A stretch of DNA of 64,000 nt from Apolygus lucorum (Eukaryota; Arthropoda; Insecta; Hemiptera; Miridae). A program made the translations under genes and the position numbers. The notes beneath the pieces are model-generated. The model was not told where the DNA came from, searched no databases, and saw only the letters and a program-made list of their open reading frames with translations. The stretch is from assembly GCA_009739505.2 (NCBI GenBank), contig CM019172.2:37563388-37627387 (forward strand), written 5' to 3'. This document shows, piece by piece, positions 22,753-35,025 of the stretch (within the stretch, counting starts at the first letter, position 1; each line of letters begins with the position of its first letter).

Positions 22753-24217
22753 GTGTAACACTATAAGAACGTCAATCCGAAGAATTTCAATTCTACAACT
22801 AATTTCCGATCGAAAATACCTCATATGAATTTTCGTTTAACACCTTGTTTTCCAAATGTTCACAATTTTAAGATTTTTCCCGTTTTTTTTACCTTATGTC
22901 ACTAAGTAACTCCCTTAGAATACAGTAAAAAAATTAAAACTTACTATACCGTTGGAAAGAACGTCAAATTTCCCATCTTTCTGTTACAGAATTGAATTTT
23001 TTTCAAGTACATAATAAAAGGGAAAAATTGGCCTGAAGAGTAAAATTTGTCAAATCTTCTAAATTTGAGGTTTTTTCAATCGTTTGAAAGAACTAGTAAT
23101 AATACTCGATTGTTTCCCTGTAACACCAAAAGTTGATCGAAAAGCTCAGCTTTCCAACGGTATGGTCAGAAATGTTTCCAATATTTTTATAAGTGGAGAA
23201 AACCGCCCTTGAATGCAAAAAACGAGGTTTGACGGGAGGATTCGGGGGTCTCTTCCCCCGTCGCTCCACTCACTCTGCAAAACGTTGCAGATTATTACAC
23301 AAAGGTTTATTATTCTTCTATATAGATCACTCGTCTGCAAAGAACACGGCTTTGCCATTGTTACCGCCCACCAACATGAAGAAAAACAGCGATCGCATTT
23401 AGGTCAGCTAAAATTTTAACGGATATTAAGACTCTTTTGCGATTCACACTCGTGTTTCTGATTTATCGTACGTCCAACCCTTAAATTCTCGTAGGGAGCG
23501 AACGGTTGATCATAAAAGACTCCACGTGGTCTCCAAAATTTCTAAAAATGCAATACTATCTTAAATTGATGGAAAAACAATACCTTTGTATCAAAATTTT
23601 TCGAGTTATGGCGTTTTCAAAATGTCAACCCTTTGAAGTGGCCTACATCAACCAAAATCTTCGAGACACAACTAGACCTCGGATGGAGCCCACATACCAA
23701 ATTTGATCAAAATCGGTTAAACTTTTTTTTCTTGGTCAATTCTTCAATTCATTATTGAAAAAAATAAACCAAAAAATCACGTTTTTTCGCATTCATGCGC
23801 GGTTTTCTCCACTCGTAAAAATATTGGAAACGATTTGTCTACTTTTGTGATTACAGTGGGAAACAATCGAGTATGATTAGTAATAGTTCTTTCAAATTAT
23901 TGGGAAAAAAACTCAATTTTAGAAGATTTTAGTAATTTTACTTTTTAGGCCTACTTTTCCTTTCTACTATGTGCTTAAAAAATGTCAATTCTGTAACAGA
24001 AAGATGGGAAATTAAGCGCTCTTTCCAACGATATAATTATTTTTAATTTTTTACTGTATCCAAAGGGAGTTACTGACGTTTTAGTGACATAAGGTCAAAA
24101 AACGAAAAAAATCTTAAAGTTGTAAAAACTTGGGAAAAGATACTATGGGGCATTTTTGATCGGAAATTAGTTGTAGAATCGAAATTCTTCGGGTTGACAT
24201 TCTATAGTGTTACACAA
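22753..24217. mobile_element. Inverted-repeat element with about 450-bp arms
   Basis: Left arm 22,753-23,225 and right arm 23,782-24,217 are diverged reverse complements, outer ends GTGTAACACTATA and shared AACTAATTTCCGATC, inner ends GGAGAAAACCGC. The 556-bp loop is a copy of the dispersed repeat typified at 25,385-25,930. No coding capacity. The outer tip is preceded by ACACCCTGTACAGAGTGT, itself a short palindrome. Confidence 0.75.
23226..23781 (-). repeat. Dispersed repeat D (reverse orientation)
   Basis: Shares GCAAATTATTACACAAAGG-type words, GATCACTCGTCTGCAAAGAA, GCGATTCACACTCGTGTTTC and TTCTCGTAGGGAGCGAACGG with copies at 18,290-18,800, 25,385-25,930, 46,790-47,395 and 63,640-64,000. 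No terminal inverted repeats of its own were seen; class unknown. Confidence 0.75.
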
Positions 24218-25384
24218 TGTATAATTAAAAATAATCCAAAAAACATGTACGGATGTATTTTTTTTATTTTTTTCTTTTATCGTGAACGAGATCCTAGAGT
24301 GATGTGTTGAAATTTAGGTTCTGCGTGGACAAAGGATGTCCCAATATGGATTTCAGCGGAGATAATTTCCAAAAGTTCCTGTGCTACAAATTGAATTGTG
24401 GACAACCTTCTTGAAATTGTACGAATTTGGCTGATTAATAACCAACAAACATCCATGTAGGTAGTAGGTGACTTCAGAGAAATAAAATAGGAAGCTGAAG
24501 AGGTAGAATCGGTATGCGTCAACCTCCCAATTAACATGACAGAAGCCACAAGTTAAAGATGCAAACAAGGCGCGACTGAGTTGTGACATCGGAGTATTAG
24601 TCCTCATTGTCGGCAACTTCGGCTGTTTACGGTTTTCCCTTCGGCCTCCAGGTCACATTTCATCATAGCGAAGACACTCTAACTCGCACCGGTAGCGCTT
24701 TTGTGATGCTCAGTCGATGCTAAGCAGGATTTGTAACCTACCGCGGGTGAAGGTGCTCCTTCTAGACATGAAACGTTCGTTCTTGTCTGAATGAAGTTCT
24801 ATTCAACTTTAAATCCGACAAGAATTTCCACAAGAATGAAAAATTCGAATTTCACACATTTTGGACACTTGAACAATAATGTCCTCAAATTGAAATGAAC
24901 TGAGCACAATTATACGTGCTCAAAGGAGCACGTATAAAGCTGTAAAAAGGAAAAGTAGGAAAATGTTTACCTGTACCGTGCCCGGAAGGTCTTCTGACCA
25001 ACACTCGAATCCATTTTCGCTTTCTCTTCGCCTTCTTGGCACAATTTGTACACGTCTCCTTTCCGTAGATACTGCAAATACTCCATGTAGTCGTTTTCCA
25101 TTTAAATCCGAACGGAAAAACTTCGTAAAACGGCTGTCGAAGCAAGCAAAATAGACGCACTTCTTGTCAAAAGCTGTACTAAGGGCCAGTAAAGTGTGGT
25201 AGGAGCCAAACTTACCCGGAGAGTGTAACTTGACGAAAGTTCAGCTTCGGTAAAGTAGAGCTGAAGTGACGCTTCTTCTAAAGTTCGGTTTGTAAATAGC
25301 GTTTTCTCTAAAGTACGGCTCTAAGTGGAGATTTCAGGCTTCACTTATTGAAAAGCCCCACTAAGTGCGTTTTGTGAATACGGC
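24218..25384. other. Intergenic DNA, no supported gene
   Basis: No frame with recognisable motifs. A stretch at 25,190-25,384 is rich in AAAGT(T/A)CGGCT words and ends GTGAATACGGCCCC, a style common at transposon ends, but no partner end was found. Confidence 0.35.
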
Positions 25385-25930
25385 CCCAAGTTTTGGACTT
25401 GGGGAATCCAAAAATCGAATAAAAATTTGGACGTCCGTCCGCCATACGCGGCACTTTCCCCACTTAGCATTGAGCGATTTTGATGAAATTTGGTATGCAG
25501 GCTCCATTTGGGGTCAAGTTGTGCCCCAACCGATTTTGGTTGGTGAAGTTCACTTATGAGGGTAGAAAACTAAATTTTGAAATTTTGAAAAAAATCTCAA
25601 AAACTCAAAAAATTTTGATATACAGGTATTGTTTTTCCATCAATTTAAGATAGTATAGAGTTTTTAGAATTTTTCGAGACCACGCGGAGCCCTGTAGGAC
25701 AAATCGTTCGCTCCCTACGAGAATTTAAGGGTTGGACGTACGATAAATCAGAAACACGAGTGTGAATCGCAAAAGAGGCCTAATCTCCGTTCAAATTTTA
25801 GCTGACCGAAATGCGACCGATGTTTTTCTTCAAGTTGGTTGGTGGTAACAATTGCAAAGCCGTGTTCTTTGCAGACGAGTGATCTATATAGGAAAATAAT
25901 AAACCTTTGTGTAATAATTTGCAGCGTTTT
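25385..25930 (+). repeat. Dispersed repeat D, best copy
   Basis: Runs from CAAGTTTTGGACTTGGGGAA through the block CGCCATACGCGGCACTTTCC, GATTTTGATGAAATTTGGTA, AAGATAGTATAGAGTTTTTA and CGGAGCCCTGTAGGACAAAT to the GCAGACGAGTGATCTATATA end. It is followed near 25,975 by a G-run of about 16 and by similarity to 18,230-18,310. No frame and no inverted ends; an unclassified interspersed repeat. Confidence 0.75.
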
Positions 25931-25974
25931 ATTCGATTTTTGGATTCTACGTACCTTGAATAACCAACAAATTT

Positions 25975-27890
25975 TGGGGGGGGGGGGGGGGGTTAAAAAA
26001 AAAATTTCTTGGTCGATTCCAAAGGTTCGTTATTTAAAATAATAAATCAAAATGTATCCGGCGAACTGATGTCTGACCACGATTATAGCATGACTCTTTG
26101 CAATCAATTGTCAATTGAGTTGTTAAAATTAATTACCCCATAAAGCATGTTTTATCTATCTATCCTCTCGCGCCGCTCCCACACCCTTCGTATTCGTATT
26201 GATGTACCTACACAGCAAACATGTACGAGAGGATCCTGAAGGATATTTCTGCTGATGATGTCGTTCCTCAATTATAAGCGACGGAGTCGAGAAATCGGAG
26301 TTCAAATTTTGATTGTATTTGACTCTTTGATGTCAGTCAGTAACTACCTGGTATGATGATTTCTAACCCTTGGTGGATGCAGAATTCTGCTCCTTCTCAG
26401 AGGATATTTTGTGGGAAATTAGTTGAAGAATCACCCCTGAAGTACTCACCTGTATAGAAAGATCTGAAGTCTGTAACATACGATTGTAACATACGACTGA
26501 GAAAGAAAGGGAGAGACAAACTACCACAAACCGATAATTTCGTTATTATCGAAAGGGAAACAGAAAACACTTATTTGAGATCAAGAATAACATATATTCA
26601 TCTTATGATAGGTAGTCTATCTGATCCTATTAAGTAGGCATGAGAACAGAAAACATCTCTGCCAGTTTTTATGAGAAAAAAACTACCTTTAGATAAAGTG
26701 AATATCGCCAGAGAGAACAGGTGACTCGGCGTTGGAGGCATATGCGTCACAAAAACCCATCTTTTCCTTTTTGTATTGGAAAAAAAGGGGATGGGAGCAC
26801 CTTGATTGTGAGAAGAGTACAGCAAGTAGGGTAAAGGGTTCGGGATGGTGTTTCAGCACTTTCTTGTGTGATGCTAATACACTTTTGTTGAGGAGCGCAC
26901 GCAAGGCGTTTTGGTCGGTATGTGGCATCTCGTGCTACCAGGTAAACTCTTCTAGGGCGGTTTTCACCCTTCGGAGTCGCACGCCAGTCGTTTTTTGTTT
27001 CCCGTCGGATTCACCTCCTGTGAGTTTCTTCGGGGTTAAACGGATAATTTATGAGGGGAAGTCGAGATGTGGGATGCTGGAGAGGAATCAGGTTCTCCGC
27101 GTGGATGACAGAACACGAACACGCTGCAAACTATTACACAACGGTTTAAGATTTTAACATGGGGCATGTGAGGAGTTTTCTTTTAAACGGGCTCATATCC
27201 ACTTAGATTGTTTTGTGGGAAATTGAGAAAAATTAATTTCATGGCGAAGGAAGTTGTCTAGGGTTCACAAATTTTCCAAATAGTTAGCTCAAAAAACTTT
27301 TGATTGCAAGACCAAATTTCGAAATTTTGGCATGCGTTTTGACAGAGACACGGCCATTTCTTATTTGGATATAAACCCATTTGATGAAAAACGATGAATA
27401 GGAGCCACTTTGAAAAAAAAGCGAGTTTTTGGTTGTGTGAAGAAATATCTCCTTTTTAATTTATTTTATTTGTTTACTCATTATTTTCATTAATGTTTTC
27501 ATTTAAATTATTAAATTATTTTCATTTTTATTTTCATTAATAAGCTTCAGGATCGAGCAAGAAAAAATATTCTAACCCCCCTCAAAATTTTAGGGTGGTT
27601 ACATACGTTTCAAGGTATGTAGAATCCAAAAACCGAATAAAAAAAATGTGTTTACTTATTGAAAACAACGGGATGGATATAGTCGTTTTGTCGGCAAACC
27701 CGATTTTTAGAAAGCTTTTAAAGCAGGACACAAACTGTTTCGGAAGGAATTTAACTCGTGAGGTGACAGGCCTTATCCCAAAGATTCAGAATCCGTAAAA
27801 AAACAAAAAGGGTAGAAAATGGATATAAGCCCGTTTGGAAGAAAACTCTTCATGTTAGGGTAACTATGCGAAACACGTTACGCGAAAGGG
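25975..27890. other. Intergenic DNA with repeat fragments, no supported gene
   Basis: A 141-codon frame at 26,732-27,157 is the longest here, but it ends inside dispersed-repeat sequence and has no motif. 27,420-27,660 is a fragment of repeat D. Confidence 0.4.
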
Positions 27891-27916
27891 GGGCGCGAAA
27901 GTGTCACGCGCGTTTT

Positions 27917-28030
27917 AAGCACTCCGATCCTACGCCTTTTCCAACATTCCGATCATACGCCTTTTCCAACACTCCGATCATACGCCTTTTCCAACACTCC
28001 GATCATAAGCCATTTCCAACACTTCGGTTT
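27917..28030 (+). repeat. 25-bp minisatellite
   Basis: Four to five units of ACACTCCGATCATACGCCTT followed by TTCCA, drifting at the last unit (ATAAGCCATTTCC). Confidence 0.9.
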
Positions 28031-28287
28031 TGAGTTTGAAGCGCCGAGTTTCGAACCACCATGCAGTACTGTGACTTTATAGGTCAAGTGATCAAAAATC
28101 CATTGGTGGAGAGTTCTGTTAGGGAAGATTGCTCTGATCATGGATTTCATATTACTTCATATTTCAAGGAAAATAAACTGCACAATAAATAATATTAGAA
28201 GAAGTTTGTGAAAAGTACGTACTGAAATTTTAAATAAAAGAAAAAGTAAAATTTCACCAATTTTACAGAAGTTTTACTTTTTACTCT

Positions 28288-28451
28288 TTAGAAGTGCATT
28301 ACACTGACTGATGAATCTAAATCGTCACTCTCATTAGCGCTGCTGATGCTGGAGAGAGCGCTTCCACAACTCAGTTCCATAGCGTTAGATGTACTTGGTA
28401 CAGGGGTAGGTATCAGTTTTGTGGATGGTGGTCGTGTCAATGAAGTTATCC
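28288..28451 (-). CDS. Candidate C-terminal exon of an unknown gene
   Basis: On the minus strand a possible acceptor (CTGATTAG, just above 28,451) opens a frame of about 54 codons ending TAA at 28,288-28,290. It encodes a Ser/Thr/Pro-rich, then acidic tail (STSNAMELSCGSALSSISSA, then ESDD...VMHF). The stretch is much richer in GC than the surrounding AT-rich DNA and reads like a disordered protein C-terminus. No upstream exon was found, and I recognise no family. Confidence 0.3.
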
Positions 28452-30770
28452 CTAATCAGATACTGGTTGATGACCATAATTTTTTCTGTTCTATTCTGTT
28501 GATCTGAAGAATGTGAGGATGTGGTTTTTTTTCCTCTCCACACTTTCCTGCGACTTTAATTTTTCAAAAAGCTTTTCATTAGGATTGAAAATTTCATAGA
28601 AAAAAAAGTCGCGGCTAGTCGCGGCAAATTCCAACGGGATTGAGTCAAGGGATAGTGCCAGAAAACATTCATAAAATGCTCCAATTCCTCATTTCTCCTC
28701 TTTTTGATAAATTCACTACCTATTTAATTTCGAGAAGAAAAATTGGGAATTACTATTGTGACGATTCTACTGAGTGCTTAGGGAAATTCATACTTCAAAA
28801 ATCATTAAAAACGTGAATAAAGCACATACTTATGCCGTGACTCGTCATGAAGAGCAATAAGACCCAACTTGTTATACCTTCTCTGTTGCCCAGTTAATTT
28901 TTCTGTCGAAGTTATGTCACCTACACGTTTTTGCATGGTAAGAACCAACTTCGGTTTAGAGGATTTTTATTTATGTAGTTGGCTGGCATCGTTTTTACCA
29001 AAAAGTAATCAAAGGATCTTGTAACTTAGGCTTTTAGTTGAGATGTGTTCTTCGAAGTTTTAGATGTTTTCGATTTCTTACTAATAACAATACCTTTGGA
29101 ACATCAAGAGGTGAATGAAATGACGAGCAATTTGAAAAGAAGGCCCATAAAGAGCTAAATTGAAACAACAGAAAACAAATTCCTAGTAGAAGGAAACAGC
29201 AAACATACAAAACACAGCTAAAGCATGATTCATGTTTTGTTAAATTTTAGCCGAAGGCTGTATGCAGTAACCATCCGGGGGTCCAGGAGGCTTGCTGGCG
29301 AGGCCCGAAGTGCAGATTTTCTGTTCAGATCATCCATTGGCAATGAATACGCCTCTACTGGTCAATACAGTACCCAACTGGTCATAACCCTTTTCAGATA
29401 TGAAGACCAATCGTCACCAGCATTGTTGTGATCTCAGGTGGGTCCCTATAGCGATACCTAGGTATTCTTTAGGGGATCTCAGTCAGTGATGAGAGTGTTT
29501 CTCCCCTTTTCTCTGGCAATTACTTATTGTTCAACATTGATGATTTCAACGGCAATCTTTTACAAGGGAGTTTTCAAAAGGCAGTATCACGGATTTAAAA
29601 AACTCAAAAACAAAAGATTAATTTAAAAACATATTGTTTAGTAATGCATGCATTCCAGGGGACGTCCCATTGGATAAGCATTAGGTCAATTTATACCAGT
29701 TGGTAAGCGAAAAAACTTTTTCACTCGATGTAATTTAATAGGTATTTTAGGGACGAAATAGTGACCCCCCCCCCCCTCACCCCTATCCGCCATAACATTT
29801 CTAGCGGCATAGGAGCCTCGAATCTGAAGAGCATTTTAAAATCCATGATCTACGACACGCGTTCTGTTTAATACAACGTTTTAGTTCTCAACCAGTGTGG
29901 TTATTTAGTTCTCATTCCCGAGGTAAACAACATACGTAAGTACATAATTTCTGGTGAATATTTTAAAAATAATATCCGACCGTCATAATGAGCAGTTTAT
30001 TCGCCGTTTTAATTTGTGTTACTTGATTTTTTCTACAATTGTATTAAACAAAAATCGTAGTATTTACATTATTTCAAGCTGTTAATTCGTATAGCAATTC
30101 AAGTACTCTATTGAACATAGTCAAGGAATTGAGTTTCAACATAGTTTCATTGGAATTGAGTTTTTGACAACCCATCAAACTATCAACAGAATTTTTTATA
30201 TCAACATTGAATGATGATGTTCATGTGACAATAAGTGAGGTTGAAACAATAAAAATAATTATACTGTCATTATCGGAAATAGGTAGGTAAGTACGTAAAA
30301 TTAAAATAGCTTATAAAATAGGTAGATCCTAGTTGAATTTTTTACTATTCTATAAAATGTGTGCCTGCATAAAAACTTCCAAAAATGAAGAAAACCCCTA
30401 AAATTGATAATTTTTTGATGAAATAATTGTGCTGATAATGCTCTTTTATATACAAACTTACCTACTTTTACCTGAGGAAATATTTACCACGAATTTACGA
30501 TTGTTTATATCCGTAATCGACATCGACGGTAGGAGAGAATATGACGTGGTAGATGAAAATTGTAACATAAAATTGACTTGAAAAAATATGAATGTGAAGG
30601 TGGATAAATAAATTACGCCATGAATCTTACGTTTTATTGAATACAATAATATTATGTTCATTCAGTCTTATAACGTATCTCCATGAAACTTTAAAGACTA
30701 AAACAGCGATTCATAAATTTTGAAGTGATAATAGGTTTTTTTTACCATTGAGAGTGAAATAGATGTAATT
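28452..30770. other. AT-rich intergenic DNA, no supported gene
   Basis: Homopolymer C-run near 29,765. A short frame at 29,225-29,431 has somewhat coding-like composition (RGSRRLAGEARSADF) but no motif or splice partner. Confidence 0.4.
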
Positions 30771-30869
30771 TTGTTCCGAAAAGATATCGAGAACTCAGAA
30801 ATCTTTGGTAGTAGGCAGGCAGGTGTTTGTTTCCCGGAGCTAAAAGGAGTGGCACCCAATATCATCAGG

Positions 30870-31200
30870 GTGGTGTCTGCAACCTTATCATGGCGCGGGG
30901 TGTGGTGCGGGAAAAGTGCCACGGAGTTGCGCGAGTTGGGCATCTCAGTAGGCGTACTCCGTGGTATCACCACCCGTGTCCTGCTCGGCTCATATTTGAA
31001 CTGGTGGTCGTTTTATAGAGACACTTCCATTCATCCCTCTCTCCCACCCCCACCTTCCTCATCTTCCACATCCCTAGGGCCGGCGTCGGGTGAGTCCAGG
31101 GCGTCCTCCCCATTATTTTTTTATTTATGGCGTGCCCCCTGCGTCACAAAGACATTTTGTCTTTGAGGGGAGTTGGGAAAAAATAAATAAAAATAACAAT
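30870..31200 (+). pseudogene. R2/NeSL-type retrotransposon C-terminal fragment, second copy
   Basis: The frame encodes IIRVVSATLSWRGVWCGKSA followed by TELRELG and ITTRVLLGSYLNWW, the same C-terminal block as in the fragment at 670-1077 but diverged. The upstream endonuclease core is missing. The sequence runs into an A-rich tail (AAAAAATAAATAAAAATAAC, about 31,177-31,200), consistent with the true 3' end of a non-LTR element inserted in the plus orientation. Confidence 0.6.
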
Positions 31201-31869
31201 AACATATAGGTACCGCACACAATTAGGCAGTTAGCTGAGGTCTTCTCACACTAAGTTGTTGAAAGTACCAATAAGTATGGATGTGTGAGTACTATGTATG
31301 AACGACAAATAACAAGACGATTCATTACCTTGTAGTAAGATGGACAGGCAGTTGATTATTCGAAGCATCGTGGACGGACGAAATGCATACCAATGTGACT
31401 GATGAATTCGATTGATGAAAAGGAATTCCTTCCATTTATCATTATTCCATGATACGAAAGCACGAATCACAAGAAAAATTCCGTTTTTACGCGTCATTCC
31501 TTTGTATATTCACCACGGCAAAAAATATGAATCCGACATTTTGCAAACTGCAGTGAACTTCAACTACCCGTGATAACAGTTGGAAACTATTATCAATACG
31601 TCTTCCCATCTAAAAATCCTGTGTTGCTACCTATCGCTCGTCCTAGACTGAAATATTGTCGGATCACATAGCGACGTCTTTATTTTGAAATGTAACGACC
31701 AAACTTCGTTATGCCCGATTACAGAATTCCAATTTCGTTATCGACCTGTCGTTGAACGGGAGGGATACCGAATCCGACGCCATAACGTCAACCAAATAAC
31801 GAGTTACAGAATCGGCCTACTGGGCAGGCGACATAAGGTATGCCCAAAAACACACGTTTTTTGAGCATT

Positions 31870-32190
31870 AACCCCCCCCCCCCCTCCGTCACCCCCTTAA
31901 AAGGCAAAATTCGAAATTCCGGCGACGTAGTGCACAACTAGATAGTTTTCCGCGTCGAACAAAAAAAGAACCAGGAAAATCGGTTGAGAACTAAGGCCTT
32001 GGCATACGACACAAGATTTTGTAACACACACACACAGACATACACCTATGGTTTTTTTTCGCGGATTTGGATTCAGAATGGTCTAAAACGGATTACTGTG
32101 TGGTTATTTTTTTTCTGTTGAGTGTTGTCCTCCTTCACCCCAGATCGATCGCATAAGGACGCCCAAGTCTTACTGTGGGACGTCCAAAAA
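31870..32190 (+). repeat. Dispersed repeat E, copy in segment A
   Basis: Contains GGCGACGTAGTGCACAACTA, GATAGTTTTCCGCGTCGAAC, a CA microsatellite and CCCAGATCGATCGC. Other copies lie at 43,700-44,010 and, split by an insertion, at 53,985-54,150 and 54,488-54,560. Confidence 0.8.
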
Positions 32191-33479
32191 AACAAGGAAA
32201 AAAGGAAATTTAGATCACATTATTTTATAACGTATATCGCTTTATTATAATAATTTGATGGGAATAGATAGAACATTAAATTCTCATCAATATCATGGTA
32301 CTTATATAATCTCAAATTTGGTAACTCTTCAAATTACTTTATCAATGTGAACGACTTTCCAGAAGCCACATTTTCGGCTCGCATAGCCGTAACAATAATT
32401 ACTAGAATATTTACGTTGATCAGAGTAAAATTGAAACTTACAAATAGGTTTTACATCGTAGAAAAAATATTATAAGTCTTTGTAGCGAATAGAGAGACAT
32501 TTTCGTACAATCGTACATTTTAGGTAACAGCTGCACCACAACAAATTTTGGAGAAAGCCTCTTTACAATCACGTCGAACTAAAGGATTTTGATATTTTTT
32601 TTTTGGTTGATACTTTGATCACAAACATCGCGGTAAGCTCATAAAATAGCGTCGAAACGTCGTTCAATACGTTATGAAATGTAAAAAGCGTAGACAATTT
32701 CAAAATGGACCAAAATCCGCTCAAGATCGGAACGTTTATCATTAGATATCTATATAATTACTAACGAGTTCATAATGTGAAAAAATGTCTGCACATTTCA
32801 GGAAATTACCGAAGGAAGTATAACATGAAAATTGGGATTCATAAATATCCACAATAATACGTGGTAGTTTTGGTTTCAAAAGTCATTTACCTAATAAGTA
32901 TCATTCTTGATAGTTTGGAATTTTTTTGTTTTTAACAAGTAAAAATTCAATATCCTGCCTAATACAAATTCTGTGGGTTTATTAAGTTGGACCGTGAACG
33001 GTCAGGTTTGGGTCATTTTCGGGTACTTATACTCCAACTACGTTGGTATTTACATACATGTTTTTTTGGCATCAAAATCGACGACGAAAGATGGTCGAAA
33101 TACACAAATCAAAGAGAAATCATGAGAGGAACCAACTTTTAATTTAAAAAAGCTGTCAATTCACTGCTCAACACAGAAAATGTCTCGAGCTCAAACATAG
33201 CCTTTTACGAAGTATTTCATCATGCTGATGCCGAAAACCACGAAAATCTAACTTTTGTCCAAGTTTTAAGTGGGTGGTGAATTTGAACTTTTTGGAAAAT
33301 GTCAAATATTTGTTCCTTGGGACAGGTTGAGGTATATTGAGACACAATATTTTTTCGACTTATATTATTATGTTCGGTTTTGGCCTAAGCTATCATGTTG
33401 AACCCCAACTTCGGACAAGGAGGTACACCGAGGAGAGACTTTAGTGTGGTTAGGATTAGAATTATAAGAGTAAAAGGGG

Positions 33480-34075
33480 AATGAGCAATTTCACCATGTC
33501 GGAATTTCCTATTTTTGACCCCAAAATCGGATTCAGCACCTCGAAAAACCCCCTACGACAAACTTTCAGCCCGTGCTTCCTAATTTACCAACAAACAAAA
33601 CAGTGTAGAAAATATGAACTTTTAAAAAACCCGGGAGGATGACGTCATCCTGGAATAGTTCATTTATGGCCGCTTGAAGCGCTGAGATCGAGAACTCTAT
33701 AGTCCCCAGATGCAACATTTCACAAAACCAGTAAAGTTCGAAATCGAAAAACTGAAGAAAAAAATAGAAAAAGCAAGATGGGGAAAATTAGGTTTCCCCT
33801 GTTTTTGTTTGATAACTCTCCTCTTAGATAACACAATTTCGTCATACCAACGGGCAACACTGGGAGGAGACGGCAATCCGAATAGCCAATCAGCAAGCGT
33901 TTCCACTTCACGTTGAAGAGATCCGTTTTCCCGGTTATTTTTTGAAATCATAAATTTTGATTGTCTCCCAAAAATAACAGGAGACTTATTTTCCGAAATC
34001 AACGCGATTTTCTTCTGTCCCACACCGTTAACAATTCAGGAAAAATGCAAACCGAATTCGGTGAAATTCCTCATT
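33480..34075. mobile_element. MITE with AATGAG...ATTTCACC ends, copy 2 (absent from segment B)
   Basis: Inverted ends AATGAGCAATTTCACC and GGTGAAATTCCTCATT. The copy-B locus near 55,850-55,870 reads straight through without it. About 90 percent similar by eye to the copy at 16,143-16,744. Confidence 0.8.
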
Positions 34076-34426
34076 GGGCGTGACAAAGGGGAATATTTTC
34101 ATTACTATTTTCATTGTAACCAATTCTTTTCTAATTCCGACCCAAACCTATTGACAGGCACTGACAAACCGAAAGAATCTCGGTCCACAAGGTAACAATT
34201 TGGAGACATTTCAAGGTTGAAATTTCTCCCTTTGAGGGAAAAACAATATTGTTTTTCCCTATCTTTTTAGATAGTTTATTCTAGTTTTTCCTTATCTATT
34301 TAGATCTTGGATATGCCCAGTGTACTTTGAAAATTCAAATGATGAAATAAAATACACACAAGATAATGTACCTACCTATTACTTTTTCAATGAATAAACA
34401 GAAGTTTTTTTCAAAAAAAAAAAAAA

Positions 34427-34927
34427 ACGTCTGCCAAGTTGGGTGGGCAGTATAGCTTCCTCACTCATTGTAACATGGACGTATAGAATCAGTTGGCGAA
34501 AAACAGGAGAGGAAATGGCCTTGGAGCTCACTCAGCTGATCAGTGACCACTCAGGCACCTTCAGCATTCTCCATTGACCCTGCCTCTCAAATTTCAGCTT
34601 CCTGCGTTCAACAGGAGAGAAAATGGCCTTGGAGCTCACTCAGCTGATCCGAAGGTGCTGAAATTTATAGGGGACCGTCTAGGACCTAACCCGCACAATC
34701 CCTGAAAATTTCATCAAAATCGGGCCACAGGTTAGTATAGTTTTGCCCGGGACAAGGATTGACCACAGACAGACAGACAGACCGACAGACAGACAGACAC
34801 GGAACCAAAATTGTTCGGGAAGCTCTAAAACGCAAAAAGCAAGTGGAAATTTTGATTTTGGAGGACATTTTTTTTTTTCACTTCTTTCACGAATACAAAG
34901 CTTCCCTACCTTCGGTAGTGAGGAAGC
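34427..34927 (-). mobile_element. HINE-like element, copy 5 (absent from segment B)
   Basis: Inserted in an A-run: AAAAAA|CGTCTGCCAAGTTGGG on one side and GTAGTGAGGAAGC|AAAAAC on the other. Segment B (about 56,140-56,152) has only the A-run. It carries the 3' hairpin, a GTCT run (complement, 34,768-34,798) and the 5' hairpin end. A duplicated AGGAGAGRAAATGGCCTTGG (about 34,505 and 34,612) is internal. Confidence 0.8.
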
Positions 34928-35025
34928 AAAAACTTTTCGATTGCTCGTGATATATTGCAGTACTCTAGAGAACCTTGCTTCGTAGCTACCGATATGTAGC
35001 TATGATATCGTTTACTGGTTGCAGC

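Noticed and set aside
26732..27157. 141-codon open frame
   Set aside because: No motif, no splice context, and its end lies in a dispersed repeat.
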